Source: Clostridia bacterium BRH_c25 (GTDB lineage Bacteria > Bacillota_A > Clostridia > Lutisporales > Lutisporaceae). From it: a stretch of 52,536 bases of DNA. Under the pieces are notes generated by a model that saw only the letters and a list, made by a program, of their open reading frames with translations, made no database searches and was not told the DNA's origin. Positions within the stretch are counted from its first letter, which is position 1, and the number at the start of each line of letters is the position of its first letter. This document shows, piece after piece, positions 15,865-23,233 of the stretch. A program made the position numbers and the translations under genes. The DNA lies in the NCBI GenBank assembly GCA_001515955.1, contig LOES01000157.1:1-52536 (forward strand), read 5' to 3'.

Positions 15865-17334
15865 GTGGTAGTAAGTACAATCATTTTTGTATCATATCTA
15901 TTGATTTTGGTTGCTATAGGTGTTATTACTTATTTGAAGAGCAAATCTTATTCCGATTATAATTTAGCTGGTCGTTCCAACAATAAATGGGTCACTGCTA
16001 TTTCCGCCGAGTCCTCCGATATGAGCGGATGGCTGTTGATGGGCCTGCCTGGTGCTGCTTATTCAGCAGGTTTTGCTTCAATTTGGATCATTATCGGGCT
16101 TATTTTCGGTACTATGCTAAACTGGATGTTTATTGCCAACCGTTTGCGCGTGGCTACAGAAACCTATAATGTCTTTTCCATTACCGAATATTTCGAAAAA
16201 CGTGTCAATGATAAGACCGGTTCAGTCTCCCTGGTTGCCGGTATCGCGATTATTGTTTTTATGATTATCAATGCGTCTGCAGAGATTATTGGCAGCGGCA
16301 AATTGCTCAATGCCACCTTCGGCCTTGATTATAGCGTGGGCATCGTTATAGGCCTTGTGATTGTAGTACTTTATACTTTTCTGGGCGGGTATATGGCAGT
16401 TAGTTGGAGCAATCTCTTTCAGGGTACAATTATGTTCTTTGCTTTGCTCTTTGTGCCTATTGCTGTAATAATTGAAATCGGCGGTTATGGTCCGATCATT
16501 GAGAGTCTTTATAATCAAATGCCGGGATTCTTCCAATTCCTTAATGGCGAAACCGAATTTCTGCCCGCATTATCGATTATCCTTGGTGGTCTGGGCGTAG
16601 GTCTATGCTATTTCGGCATGGTGCATGTATCGACCTGTTTTATGTCAATCAAGCATCCTAACGAAATCAAGGACTCTACCTTTATTGCTACTACCTGGGT
16701 CAGTATTTCTACTTTTGGCGCAGTCATCATAGGTATGCTGGGAGCTTATCTCTTCCCAAATATTGCAGACCCCGAGCAGGTCTTCTTCATTATGGGAAGC
16801 ACTTATTTCCCGCCCTATCTTCTAGGCTTGTTCGCTGCAGCAGTAATGGCAGCCATTCTGTCTTCGGTCAGTGCCTATGTTATCGTAGCTGCAGCTGCTT
16901 TTGGTGCTAATATCATTAAAAAGTTTGCTAGAGGAGTAGATGATAAAAATATTGTCAATCTACAAAGAATCGCGGTCATTGTCATATCCTTGCTGGCTTT
17001 TCTGATGTCCCTTAAATCAGATCTGGTCTTCGCGGTTGCTTTGTTGGCAGCGGCAGGTCTGGGCTCCTCCTTCGGTCCCCTGACTATTTTTAGTCTATAC
17101 AGTAAGCATGTCAATAAAACCGGCGCTATCGCCAGCATCGTCGTTGGTTTGGTAACGGTTATAATCTGGTATTACAGCGGCATGTCCGCTTATCTTTATG
17201 AGTTAATCCCCGGTTTCTTTGCAAGCTGCCTCGCTCTCTGGTTAGGTACCAAGCTCTCTGGTGGTGCTGATAAAGAAACTGTGGCCGTTTACGAAAGCTT
17301 CATCGCCAAGCTTAAGCAGAAAGGGGAAAACTAA
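15865..17334 (+). CDS. Sodium/solute symporter, PutP (SSS) family
   Basis: This 489-residue membrane carrier has about 13 transmembrane helices. Residues near 48-63 (AESSDMSGWLLMGLPG) are the PutP signature that forms the sodium and substrate site, and LGGYMAVSWSNLFQGTIM is also typical of PutP. Proline or another amino acid is the likely substrate by family. The GTG start follows AGGAGGTGG. The downstream BPL_N gene begins directly after its stop codon, so the two are co-translated and may act on the same compound. Confidence 0.93.
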   Translation: MVVSTIIFVSYLLILVAIGVITYLKSKSYSDYNLAGRSNNKWVTAISAESSDMSGWLLMGLPGAAYSAGFASIWIIIGLIFGTMLNWMFIANRLRVATETYNVFSITEYFEKRVNDKTGSVSLVAGIAIIVFMIINASAEIIGSGKLLNATFGLDYSVGIVIGLVIVVLYTFLGGYMAVSWSNLFQGTIMFFALLFVPIAVIIEIGGYGPIIESLYNQMPGFFQFLNGETEFLPALSIILGGLGVGLCYFGMVHVSTCFMSIKHPNEIKDSTFIATTWVSISTFGAVIIGMLGAYLFPNIADPEQVFFIMGSTYFPPYLLGLFAAAVMAAILSSVSAYVIVAAAAFGANIIKKFARGVDDKNIVNLQRIAVIVISLLAFLMSLKSDLVFAVALLAAAGLGSSFGPLTIFSLYSKHVNKTGAIASIVVGLVTVIIWYYSGMSAYLYELIPGFFASCLALWLGTKLSGGADKETVAVYESFIAKLKQKGEN

Positions 17335-18426
17335 GTGTCAAGAATATTTATTCCAACCGATAGAATAGGTTTGGTTTCTTTTCAAAAGAGTATCAGTGGT
17401 ACTTTTAGCAGCTTGAATAAATTGCTGAATAAAGGGACCTCTTTGGCATGGCACGTAAACGGTCTGCGTTTGCCAAGCACACAGCTTTGGCCGGAAGGCC
17501 ATTACTATCAATGCGGTTTTTCCATGGATGACAATGCTGAAGCTCGTACTATCTTGGAGGATAACGGCATTATCTATGAATCTCTCGATGAAATGCCTCA
17601 CACTTCCTTTACGGTAAAGCCGGTTAATATCGCTGTTTATGATGGTCGCGGTGCAGGCAGGGAATTCTCCGACCCCCTGCTGGAAGTATTGAACATGGGC
17701 GGTTTCACCCACAGCTATATTGGCGATAAGGATATTCGTGAAGGTAAACTAACTAATTTTGATGTACTTATGGTTCCTGGAAGCCCTGACGCGGGCGAAT
17801 GCTATTATGCCGGCCTTGGTGATAAAGGCTATGATCAGATTCGTTCTTTTATTGCTGATCGCGGTCACTATCTGGGAATTTGTGGCGGTGCTTATTTACC
17901 CTTGACTTCTTATCATAAAAAGAACCCCTATTGGTTGAATATAGTAGGAGCTACAGATAACGAAGATCTGGATTATTGGCGCAGTGGCAGTGGTTTTGTA
18001 CGTTGCCGTATTGATAACGATCAACACCCTGTTTTCGCCTCCATGGCTTTAGGTAGCTCCAGTACCATGAATTTGGTTTATTGGGAGGGTCCCTCGATTA
18101 CCATCACCGGTAATAATGTCAAACCTTTGGCGCATTTTGAAAGCCTGCTGGCAAGCGGCAAAGATCCGCTGAAACCGCATTGGAATATGCTCGATAATAC
18201 TATGGCAGCTGAGGCAGTCAAAGGCTGGTATAACAGTCTTACCCCAGAGCTCTTTGATAAACTTCTGAGCAATAAATGCGCTTTCGCAGAGGGAGAATAT
18301 CATGGGCATAAGCTCCTGCTTTACTCGCCGCATCCTGAAATGGGCAATATCGGTTATGGTCCGAGAGCAGACAGCCTAAATTTTCTGTTAATTTATAATG
18401 GCTTGTTCTATTTGGCTTGCCAATAG
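17335..18426 (+). CDS. BPL_N / class I glutamine-amidotransferase-like protein
   Basis: This is a 363-residue cytoplasmic protein with no membrane segment. From about residue 96 it has the fold seen in the N-terminal domain of eukaryotic biotin-protein ligases: VNIAVYDGRGAG, DVLMVPGSPDAGE and a nucleophile-elbow-like GICGGAY with Cys183. Late HPEMG may supply a His as in class I amidotransferases. No ligase domain is attached. The GTG start abuts the symporter stop codon. The function is unknown; processing or hydrolysis of the imported substrate is the simplest guess. Confidence 0.8.
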   Translation: MSRIFIPTDRIGLVSFQKSISGTFSSLNKLLNKGTSLAWHVNGLRLPSTQLWPEGHYYQCGFSMDDNAEARTILEDNGIIYESLDEMPHTSFTVKPVNIAVYDGRGAGREFSDPLLEVLNMGGFTHSYIGDKDIREGKLTNFDVLMVPGSPDAGECYYAGLGDKGYDQIRSFIADRGHYLGICGGAYLPLTSYHKKNPYWLNIVGATDNEDLDYWRSGSGFVRCRIDNDQHPVFASMALGSSSTMNLVYWEGPSITITGNNVKPLAHFESLLASGKDPLKPHWNMLDNTMAAEAVKGWYNSLTPELFDKLLSNKCAFAEGEYHGHKLLLYSPHPEMGNIGYGPRADSLNFLLIYNGLFYLACQ

Positions 18427-18458
18427 TGAATTAGTAAGAGACTGTTGCACAATGAATG

Positions 18459-18494
18459 AGTGAACTCGATCAACAATAGCTGATCGAGTTCACT
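18459..18494. repeat. 14-bp perfect stem-loop between convergent genes
   Basis: AGTGAACTCGATCA and TGATCGAGTTCACT form a perfect 14-bp stem with an 8-base loop. No T-run follows on either strand. A degenerate relative lies at 14032-14058, at the other edge of the island. It could act as a bidirectional stop or be part of a small repeat family. Confidence 0.65.
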
Positions 18495-18540
18495 AAGTAT
18501 AATCCAAAGTTAGCTGCTTAGAGAGTTGCGAAAAGTAATT

Positions 18541-18969
18541 TCATGATTCCAAGACTCCACCTTCCGCAAGGCGGAGTTCCACTTTTTTTTCAGCATTTTT
18601 CTCAAAATAATCATTAATAGCATTCCTTAATGCCTCAGCTCCAAGATTTGAACAATGCATCTTATTTTCCGGCATTCCTCCAAGGGCTTCCGCTATATCA
18701 TCTTCAGTAAGCTTTAACGCCTCTTCCAGCGTTTTTCCTTTCATCAGCTCTGTTGTCATACTACTTGTCGCTATAGCAGCAGGACAACCAAATACCATAA
18801 AGCTTATATCCTCTATAACATCATTCTTCACTTTTATGTACAGGGTGAGGGCATCTCCACATCCCGGATCGCCACATGTACCTTCCCCATCAGCGTCCTT
18901 CATGACTCCTACATTTCTTGGAAACATAAAGTGTTCCAAGAGTGTATCGTTATATGCCTCGGCAGACAT
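18541..18969 (-). CDS. IscU/NifU-like iron-sulfur scaffold protein
   Basis: This 142-residue scaffold of the NifU N-terminal family assembles Fe-S clusters for transfer to target proteins. Conserved cysteines are Cys32 and Cys37 (GTCGDPGCGD), Cys62 (FGCPAAIA) and Cys106 (MHCSNLGA). The ATG at 18969 is chosen; a preceding TTG would add one residue. It closes the leftward cluster with the two ferredoxin-bearing ATPases, so it may serve that complex. The last 12 codons are part of a sequence found again at 14083-14119. Confidence 0.9.
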   Translation of the reverse strand: MSAEAYNDTLLEHFMFPRNVGVMKDADGEGTCGDPGCGDALTLYIKVKNDVIEDISFMVFGCPAAIATSSMTTELMKGKTLEEALKLTEDDIAEALGGMPENKMHCSNLGAEALRNAINDYFEKNAEKKVELRLAEGGVLES

Positions 18970-18998
18970 CAAAAATCACTTCTTTCTATATATCATTT

Positions 18999-19118
18999 TC
19001 AAATTTCTATTATATCTCCCGCAGAGTATATCAGACAACAATCACCCAGTAAGCGCTTCATCTCACACATTGCTCCAAACCCTGTACAATGTAAAGGAGC
19101 AACCATCCGGATATTCAT
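18999..19118 (-). pseudogene. C-terminal remnant of an MBL-fold metallohydrolase
   Basis: A 39-codon frame in the gap between the ATPase and iscU-like genes reads MNIRMVAPLHCTGFGAMCEM, continues through RLLGD, and ends with SAGDIIEI. The HCTG motif, the following helix and the Ala-Gly-[DS]-[VI]-I-E-[IL] ending are characteristic of the C-terminus of MBL-fold hydrolases of the dihydropterin-aminobenzene-phosphate-synthase-like type. The metal-binding HxHxDH half is gone and there is no ribosome binding site, so this is a gene relic. Confidence 0.6.
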
Positions 19119-19135
19119 ATTAAAATTATTGGGTT

Positions 19136-20017
19136 TTACATGCTATAGCCACCTTCAAGCTTCTTTATCATTTCCCCGGTAAGTTTTGCCCATATACTTG
19201 TAATTTCATTGGTTACAGCATGATTACCCGCCTCAATGGGAGTTTTAAATTCCTGTAAAGCTTTTACTATAGACGGATCAAAAGGTATCTTTCCAATAAC
19301 AGGATATCCGCTGCCCTTGCAAAAATCTTCTATCTCCGAAGTCACTTCCGTATTCAAGTCATATTTATTTATACACACAAATGCCGGTATTCCGAAATGC
19401 TTTGCCACGCTTAAAACCCTTTCCAAATCACTTTGACCGGATTTCGTAGGCTCACAAACTGCAACCACCGCATCTGTTCCTGTAATAGATGCAATAACTA
19501 CACAGCCTATTCCCGGAGAACCGTCGACGAGTACCCATTCTTCATCCTTTTTATAATTATTGATATTCTTTCTCACTTCTGTTACAAGCCTCCCGGAGCC
19601 TTCAGCACCAATGTCGAGAAGCGCATGGGAAAAAGTCCCTCTTGAGGTACCGGATACGGATGTTTCTCCAGTCTTGACTTCCTCCAGCCTTATAGCTTCC
19701 TGTGGGCATACAAGCATACACGCACCACAGCCTTCACATTTCATAGGCATGATCTTAAATTCTTCACTAATTGCTTGAAATCTGCATGTTTCCCTGCATA
19801 AGCCGCATTTTGCACATAACTCTGAGTCAATCACAGCTTCTTTTGCACCAAAATAACTGTCCTTTTTTAAAACTTCACCTTTTACGAGAATGTGCAAATT
19901 AGGTGCGTCAACATCACAATCGGCAAGCATTTTATTCTGAACAAGGATGCTGAGTGATGAAACCAGAGTACTCTTTCCCGTTCCACCCTTTCCACTTATA
20001 AATACAATCTGCTTCAT
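19136..20017 (-). CDS. MinD/Mrp-type ATPase with inserted ferredoxin domain (second)
   Basis: This 293-residue P-loop ATPase has a deviant Walker A motif (GKGGTGKS, residues 9-16). An 8Fe-type ferredoxin insert uses Cys68/71/74/78 and Cys94/97/100/104. A later VDGSPGIGC corresponds to the Walker B/switch region. Such proteins occur as tandem pairs beside NifX-like proteins in anaerobes, including the orange-protein (ORP) loci of Desulfovibrio. It overlaps the upstream paralogue by 4 bp (ATGA), so the two are made together and may form a heterodimer. Cofactor or cluster handling is suggested; the client is unknown. Confidence 0.9.
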   Translation of the reverse strand: MKQIVFISGKGGTGKSTLVSSLSILVQNKMLADCDVDAPNLHILVKGEVLKKDSYFGAKEAVIDSELCAKCGLCRETCRFQAISEEFKIMPMKCEGCGACMLVCPQEAIRLEEVKTGETSVSGTSRGTFSHALLDIGAEGSGRLVTEVRKNINNYKKDEEWVLVDGSPGIGCVVIASITGTDAVVAVCEPTKSGQSDLERVLSVAKHFGIPAFVCINKYDLNTEVTSEIEDFCKGSGYPVIGKIPFDPSIVKALQEFKTPIEAGNHAVTNEITSIWAKLTGEMIKKLEGGYSM

Positions 20018-20844
20018 TTACAGGCACCCCCTTCAATTCTTTCATACAGCTTTTCAAAGCTTTCTTTCCATAAATCATTATTATAAACAGGAAGGGTACC
20101 CTTTGAATAAGCTTCCGCAATCTCTCTGGAAAAAGGTATTTCCATCAAAAGCTCAATACCTTCACTCTGGCAAAAATCATGTATCAACCGACTGCTCTCC
20201 GATGCTTTATTCAATACTATTCCAAATGGTATTCCCATCTTTCTGACTAGTTGGACAGCAATTCTGAGGTCATGAAGTCCGAAGGGTGTGGGCTCTGTTA
20301 CCAGAATGCAATAATCGCAGCCTTCAATAGACTGAACTACTGTACAGGAAGCTCCAGGTGAACAATCAAGTATTACAGGCATATTCTTTTTCATGCGCTT
20401 TTTTAGTTCACTTATGATAGGTATGCTTATAGGCTCACCTATGTTAAGCCTCCCCTGAAGAAATGTATCATCCCCATTAGCTTCAACAACTCCTATAGTC
20501 CGTTCCACTTCAATGACAGCATCCTTTGGACAGGCTATTACACATGCTCCGCAGTGATGACAGATTTCTGGAAATACAAGAACCTTATCCCTCACTACAG
20601 CAATTGCATTAAACTGGCATGCCTTGGCACAAAGTCCACAGGCATCGCACTTTGTCATATCCGCTTCCGGTACCAACACTTTTACCTTGGAATTTTTCTG
20701 TAGCTCGGGTGTTAAAAATATTGCTCCGTTAGGCTCCTCCACATCGCAATCTATATACTGGCAATTTGCCAATGATGCTGCCAGACTCGCAGAAACAGTC
20801 GTTTTACCTGTTCCTCCCTTACCACTTAAAACAGCTATTTTCAT
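20014..20844 (-). CDS. MinD/Mrp-type ATPase with inserted ferredoxin domain (first)
   Basis: This 276-residue paralogue of the next gene has Walker A GKGGTGKT at residues 8-15. Ferredoxin-type clusters are bound by Cys66/69/72/76 and Cys95/98/101/105, and the Walker B/switch region is LDCSPGASC. It is the first gene of a transcript that starts at the promoter at 20963-20991 and continues through the second ATPase, possibly to the iscU-like gene. It shares its promoter type with the NifX-like operon upstream. Confidence 0.9.
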   Translation of the reverse strand: MKIAVLSGKGGTGKTTVSASLAASLANCQYIDCDVEEPNGAIFLTPELQKNSKVKVLVPEADMTKCDACGLCAKACQFNAIAVVRDKVLVFPEICHHCGACVIACPKDAVIEVERTIGVVEANGDDTFLQGRLNIGEPISIPIISELKKRMKKNMPVILDCSPGASCTVVQSIEGCDYCILVTEPTPFGLHDLRIAVQLVRKMGIPFGIVLNKASESSRLIHDFCQSEGIELLMEIPFSREIAEAYSKGTLPVYNNDLWKESFEKLYERIEGGACK

Positions 20845-20932
20845 TTACAACCTCCTAATAAGTCTATTTACACCAGGGGCAATATCCTGTGATTTTTTAT
20901 ATATGGCTGCTCTTCCCGGAATATTAATTGAG

Positions 20933-20994
20933 GGCTTATGCCCATATAATTTTCACAATTAAATACTACTATTATTTTGGACATATGTCAATAA
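20933..20994 (-). promoter_or_regulatory. Promoter of the ATPase pair with shared palindrome
   Basis: Reading leftward: -35 TTGACA (20991-20986), a 17-base spacer and -10 TAGTAT (20968-20963). The palindrome GACATATGTC (20980-20989) overlaps the -35. The block 20971-20994 is identical, except for one base, to 22993-23016 before the NifX-like operon. A second shared element, GGCTTATGCCCATA, lies at 20933-20946 in the leader. Both operons therefore look co-regulated. Confidence 0.75.
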
Positions 20995-21044
20995 TCATCT
21001 ATCCCCGCCTATTACATGCTAAATATCCATATCCTGTAAAATAT

Positions 21045-21090
21045 AAAAAAGGCTCCGGTTGAAATATTTTAACAACCAAGGAAGCCTTTT
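21045..21090 (-). terminator. Terminator after the DUF134 gene
   Basis: On the minus strand AAAAGGCT plus TGGTTG pair with CAACC and AGCCTTTT, followed by more T residues (TTTTTT). It lies just after the DUF134 stop and upstream of the ATPase promoter. Confidence 0.75.
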
Positions 21091-21106
21091 ATGAAACTCA
21101 TTTAAT

Positions 21107-21577
21107 TTATTCCCCGCCATGCCTCCAGCAATTACGCCTGCAAAATTTCTTTTTCTCACTTCGGAAGCACACTATTCTTTTGGAATTGCATTCAGGACAA
21201 TTTAGCTCTCCATTCAAAATCTTCTCAAAGTTTTCGTAACTTTCGCTCCACTGTTTTCCACAGTCAAGGCACTTGACGGGACAGATATTACGTGTATAAT
21301 TGCCGCCTTCAATCCTGATAGCCTTTCCATTTATAAGGCTGTCAGCAATCTTTTCCCTTGCGACATTCAGAATGCGTTGAAAGGTTTGCCGTGATACCTC
21401 CATTTTATCAGCACAATCCTCCTGTTCCATACCTTCAATATCCTTAAGGCGTATTGCCTCAAGCTCCTCAATTCGAAGAATATTTTCCTGCATTGAAGCG
21501 GCATCTATATCTGATGGAGCAAAATATTGTATATTTGGTATAAATTCAACTTTTCTCCACTTCGTTGGTCTCGCCAA
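21107..21577 (-). CDS. DUF134 family HTH protein with zinc-binding C-terminus
   Basis: This 156-residue protein belongs to the DUF134 family. Residues 1-85 form a sigma-70-region-4-like helix-turn-helix (LEAIRLKDIEGMEQEDCADK). The C-terminal part carries paired cysteines (CPVKCLDCG, CPECNSK, CRRNC) likely to bind metal. The TTG at 21577 is chosen because it gives the family start M-A-R-P-x-K-W-R-K and a 10-base distance to AAAGGGG; an ATG at 21586 sits too close to that site. As the only local DNA-binding protein besides Fur, it is a candidate regulator of the two matched promoters. Confidence 0.88.
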   Translation of the reverse strand: MARPTKWRKVEFIPNIQYFAPSDIDAASMQENILRIEELEAIRLKDIEGMEQEDCADKMEVSRQTFQRILNVAREKIADSLINGKAIRIEGGNYTRNICPVKCLDCGKQWSESYENFEKILNGELNCPECNSKRIVCFRSEKKKFCRRNCWRHGGE

Positions 21578-21679
21578 GCTTTTCATTCCCCTTTCTAATT
21601 GGAACACCAAACCCTTAATATGTATATATCAACTACATACTATCATTATTTTGCTATGATTAAAAGCAGAATATTTACA

Positions 21680-21716
21680 TTAAAAAGGAAAGGAGGCAGG
21701 TCTGAAGCCTGTCTCC
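21680..21716 (-). terminator. Terminator of the NifX-Fur-DUF5320 operon
   Basis: On the minus strand GGAGACAGG pairs with CCTGCCTCC (one mismatch, 7-base loop) followed by TTTCCTTTTTAA. It lies about 25 bases after the DUF5320 stop. Confidence 0.75.
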
Positions 21717-21741
21717 TGCATACGCCATTAGAGGTCCCTCA

Positions 21742-22044
21742 TCATTCAACATCACCATTGATATCCTTCAAGCGCTTCTCAACCTGATGCAATTGATTTT
21801 CCAACAACTCTGCCTGGTTACTCAGATACTCTTTTTCATCTTCCGCAGATTTGAAGGCTCCACCGTATGCAGTATATGACATCCTTCCGAACCCCCGGCC
21901 TCTGCCAAAGCCCATTCCATAGCCTGTTCCCCGGTTAATGCATCTGAGTGCTGCAATGCCTGTATAAATACCTGCGCAAATCCCTAACCCTCTGCCTGTC
22001 ATCGGTCCCATTCCCATCGGACCGGTTCCATCACCTCTTGGCAT
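21742..22044 (-). CDS. DUF5320 small Gly/Met/Arg-rich protein
   Basis: This 100-residue protein has the typical DUF5320 start MPRGDGTGPMGMGPMTGRG, a Gly-Arg-rich middle (GMGFGRGRGFGR) and a C-terminal coiled coil (about 70-98) rich in Glu, Leu and Gln. It has a strong AAGGAGGTGA ribosome binding site; an in-frame upstream extension to 22107 overlaps the fur gene and is not used. Such proteins accompany NifX-like and MinD-like genes in many anaerobes, but the function is unknown. Confidence 0.85.
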   Translation of the reverse strand: MPRGDGTGPMGMGPMTGRGLGICAGIYTGIAALRCINRGTGYGMGFGRGRGFGRMSYTAYGGAFKSAEDEKEYLSNQAELLENQLHQVEKRLKDINGDVE

Positions 22045-22076
22045 GTTTATCACCTCCTTCAAATAGTTATATCCTG

Positions 22077-22523
22077 TTAGTCCCGGTATTTTAACTCTTC
22101 CCTGCATTTATTGCAGTATCCGTATATCTTCATTGGTTTATCAGCGACTTCAAACTCCTTCTCTTCCATGATACGGTTTTTAAATTCCTCGGTAATTCTA
22201 TCATCAATTTCCTGCACTTGACCACATTTCAAACAGATCAGATGATGATGTCTTGATTTATCATGTATAATCAATTCGTACCGTGCAGGTGATTTCTCCA
22301 TCGACAATCTTGACACCAGACCGATTTTCTCAAACAGCTCCATAGTCCGGTAAACAGTCGCCAATCCTATTCTTTTGTCTCCTTTTACAGCAAGAAGCTC
22401 ATAAATGCTGTCAATTTCCAGATGATGTCCCCTGGAATTGTTTAGAATCTGCAGTATAGCTTTTCTTTGAGGTGTAATCCTCAGATTACACTCCTTAAGT
22501 ACATAATAGGCCTGGTCAAGCAA
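22077..22523 (-). CDS. Fur-family metal or peroxide regulator
   Basis: This 148-residue Fur/PerR/Zur-type repressor has a winged helix at residues 1-80 (RITPQRKAIL, GLATVYRTMELFEKIGLV). The dimerisation domain has the HHHL metal-site region (91-95) and two structural-zinc CxxC pairs (Cys97/Cys100 and Cys137/Cys140). The start codon is a TTG, 15 bases after the NifX-like stop, preceded by GAAGGG. Whether it senses iron, zinc or peroxide cannot be told from sequence. It sits within the Fe-S cluster and may be autoregulated. Confidence 0.93.
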   Translation of the reverse strand: MLDQAYYVLKECNLRITPQRKAILQILNNSRGHHLEIDSIYELLAVKGDKRIGLATVYRTMELFEKIGLVSRLSMEKSPARYELIIHDKSRHHHLICLKCGQVQEIDDRITEEFKNRIMEEKEFEVADKPMKIYGYCNKCREELKYRD

Positions 22524-22538
22524 ACCAATTCAATCCCT

Positions 22539-22925
22539 TCACTTTGAATTCTGTCCTCCCTGCGTTCCCATACCATGATGTGAAGGAACTGTTGTGCTTA
22601 TTTTTTCAAGTTTCCCTTTTCTGAATTGCTCAATATTTACTTTTACCGACATAGGTTCTCCACGAAATATTCCGATATTTGCAGCCTCCAAAACATTCAT
22701 GGCGTTTGGTCCTACATTACCCGTGATTACAGCTTCAACGCTCTTATCCATCATAAGCTGTCCGGAGGTAACACCTGCTCCACCACCTGAGGCCGCCGCG
22801 GAGTTTTCAATTGGCTCAAACTCCATCGTTTCAGTATCTGCAATAATAAAATATGCTGCCCTTCCAAATCTCGGGTCCAAGGCACTATCACCTGAATTGC
22901 CATTTGACGAAATACATACTTTCAT
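22539..22925 (-). CDS. NifX/NifB-type (dinitrogenase Fe-Mo cofactor family) protein
   Basis: This is a 128-residue protein of the NifX/NifB C-terminal/orange-protein family. It starts MKVCISSNGNSGDSALDPRF, shows the conserved RFGRAAYF motif, and ends in a flexible Gly/His/Gln tail (SHHGMGTQGGQ). Family members bind iron-molybdenum or similar metal-sulfur cofactors. No nitrogenase genes are nearby. Context with ferredoxin-bearing MinD-type ATPases suggests an ORP-like metal-sulfur system. It is the first gene of the operon, with a GGATGA ribosome binding site. Confidence 0.92.
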   Translation of the reverse strand: MKVCISSNGNSGDSALDPRFGRAAYFIIADTETMEFEPIENSAAASGGGAGVTSGQLMMDKSVEAVITGNVGPNAMNVLEAANIGIFRGEPMSVKVNIEQFRKGKLEKISTTVPSHHGMGTQGGQNSK

Positions 22926-22966
22926 AAAATCATCCTTCTCTCTTATTTATAGTAGAAATTATTTTA

Positions 22967-23016
22967 GGCTTATGCTCATAATTAATTTTAATATTATTTC
23001 GGACATATGTCAATAA
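22967..23016 (-). promoter_or_regulatory. Promoter of the NifX-like operon with shared palindrome
   Basis: Reading leftward: -35 TTGACA (23013-23008), 17-base spacer, -10 TAAAAT (22990-22985). The palindrome GACATATGTC is at 23002-23011 and the leader element GGCTTATGCTCATA at 22967-22980. Both elements recur at the ATPase promoter (20933-20994). Confidence 0.78.
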
Positions 23017-23132
23017 CTTTTTAAAAATACTCTCAGAGATATCTATTCCCTCTTAATTAGTAACTTTCAGATACCAGTATATCCGCTGTTCATGGTAACA
23101 TGTACAATATAACATTATATGGTTATTGGCAC

Positions 23133-23162
23133 TTGACAGTAACTCTCTGGGAAAAGTACAAT
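23133..23162 (+). promoter_or_regulatory. Promoter of the CGGC-domain gene
   Basis: TTGACA (23133-23138), 18-base spacer and TACAAT (23157-23162), about 70 bases before the start codon and divergent from the NifX-like promoter. Confidence 0.65.
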
Positions 23163-23233
23163 AGTGGTAGATTTAAAATAGAAAGTCGGCAGCACTTCGC
23201 CGTATTATAATTATTTGAAAAGGGGGCCGTGAA

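Noticed and set aside
18459..18494. Classical Rho-independent terminator
   Set aside because: The stem is perfect but neither strand has a T-run after it, so it is listed as a repeat hairpin with possible stop function.
19070..19102. TTGCTCC / GGAGCAA hairpin as an intergenic regulatory element
   Set aside because: It falls inside the MBL-fold relic, has a 19-base loop and no T-run, so it is probably chance.
22539..22925. Part of a nitrogenase (nif) gene cluster
   Set aside because: NifX-like and NifU-like proteins occur without nifH, nifD, nifK, nifE or nifN; the MinD/DUF134/DUF5320 company fits an ORP-like set instead.
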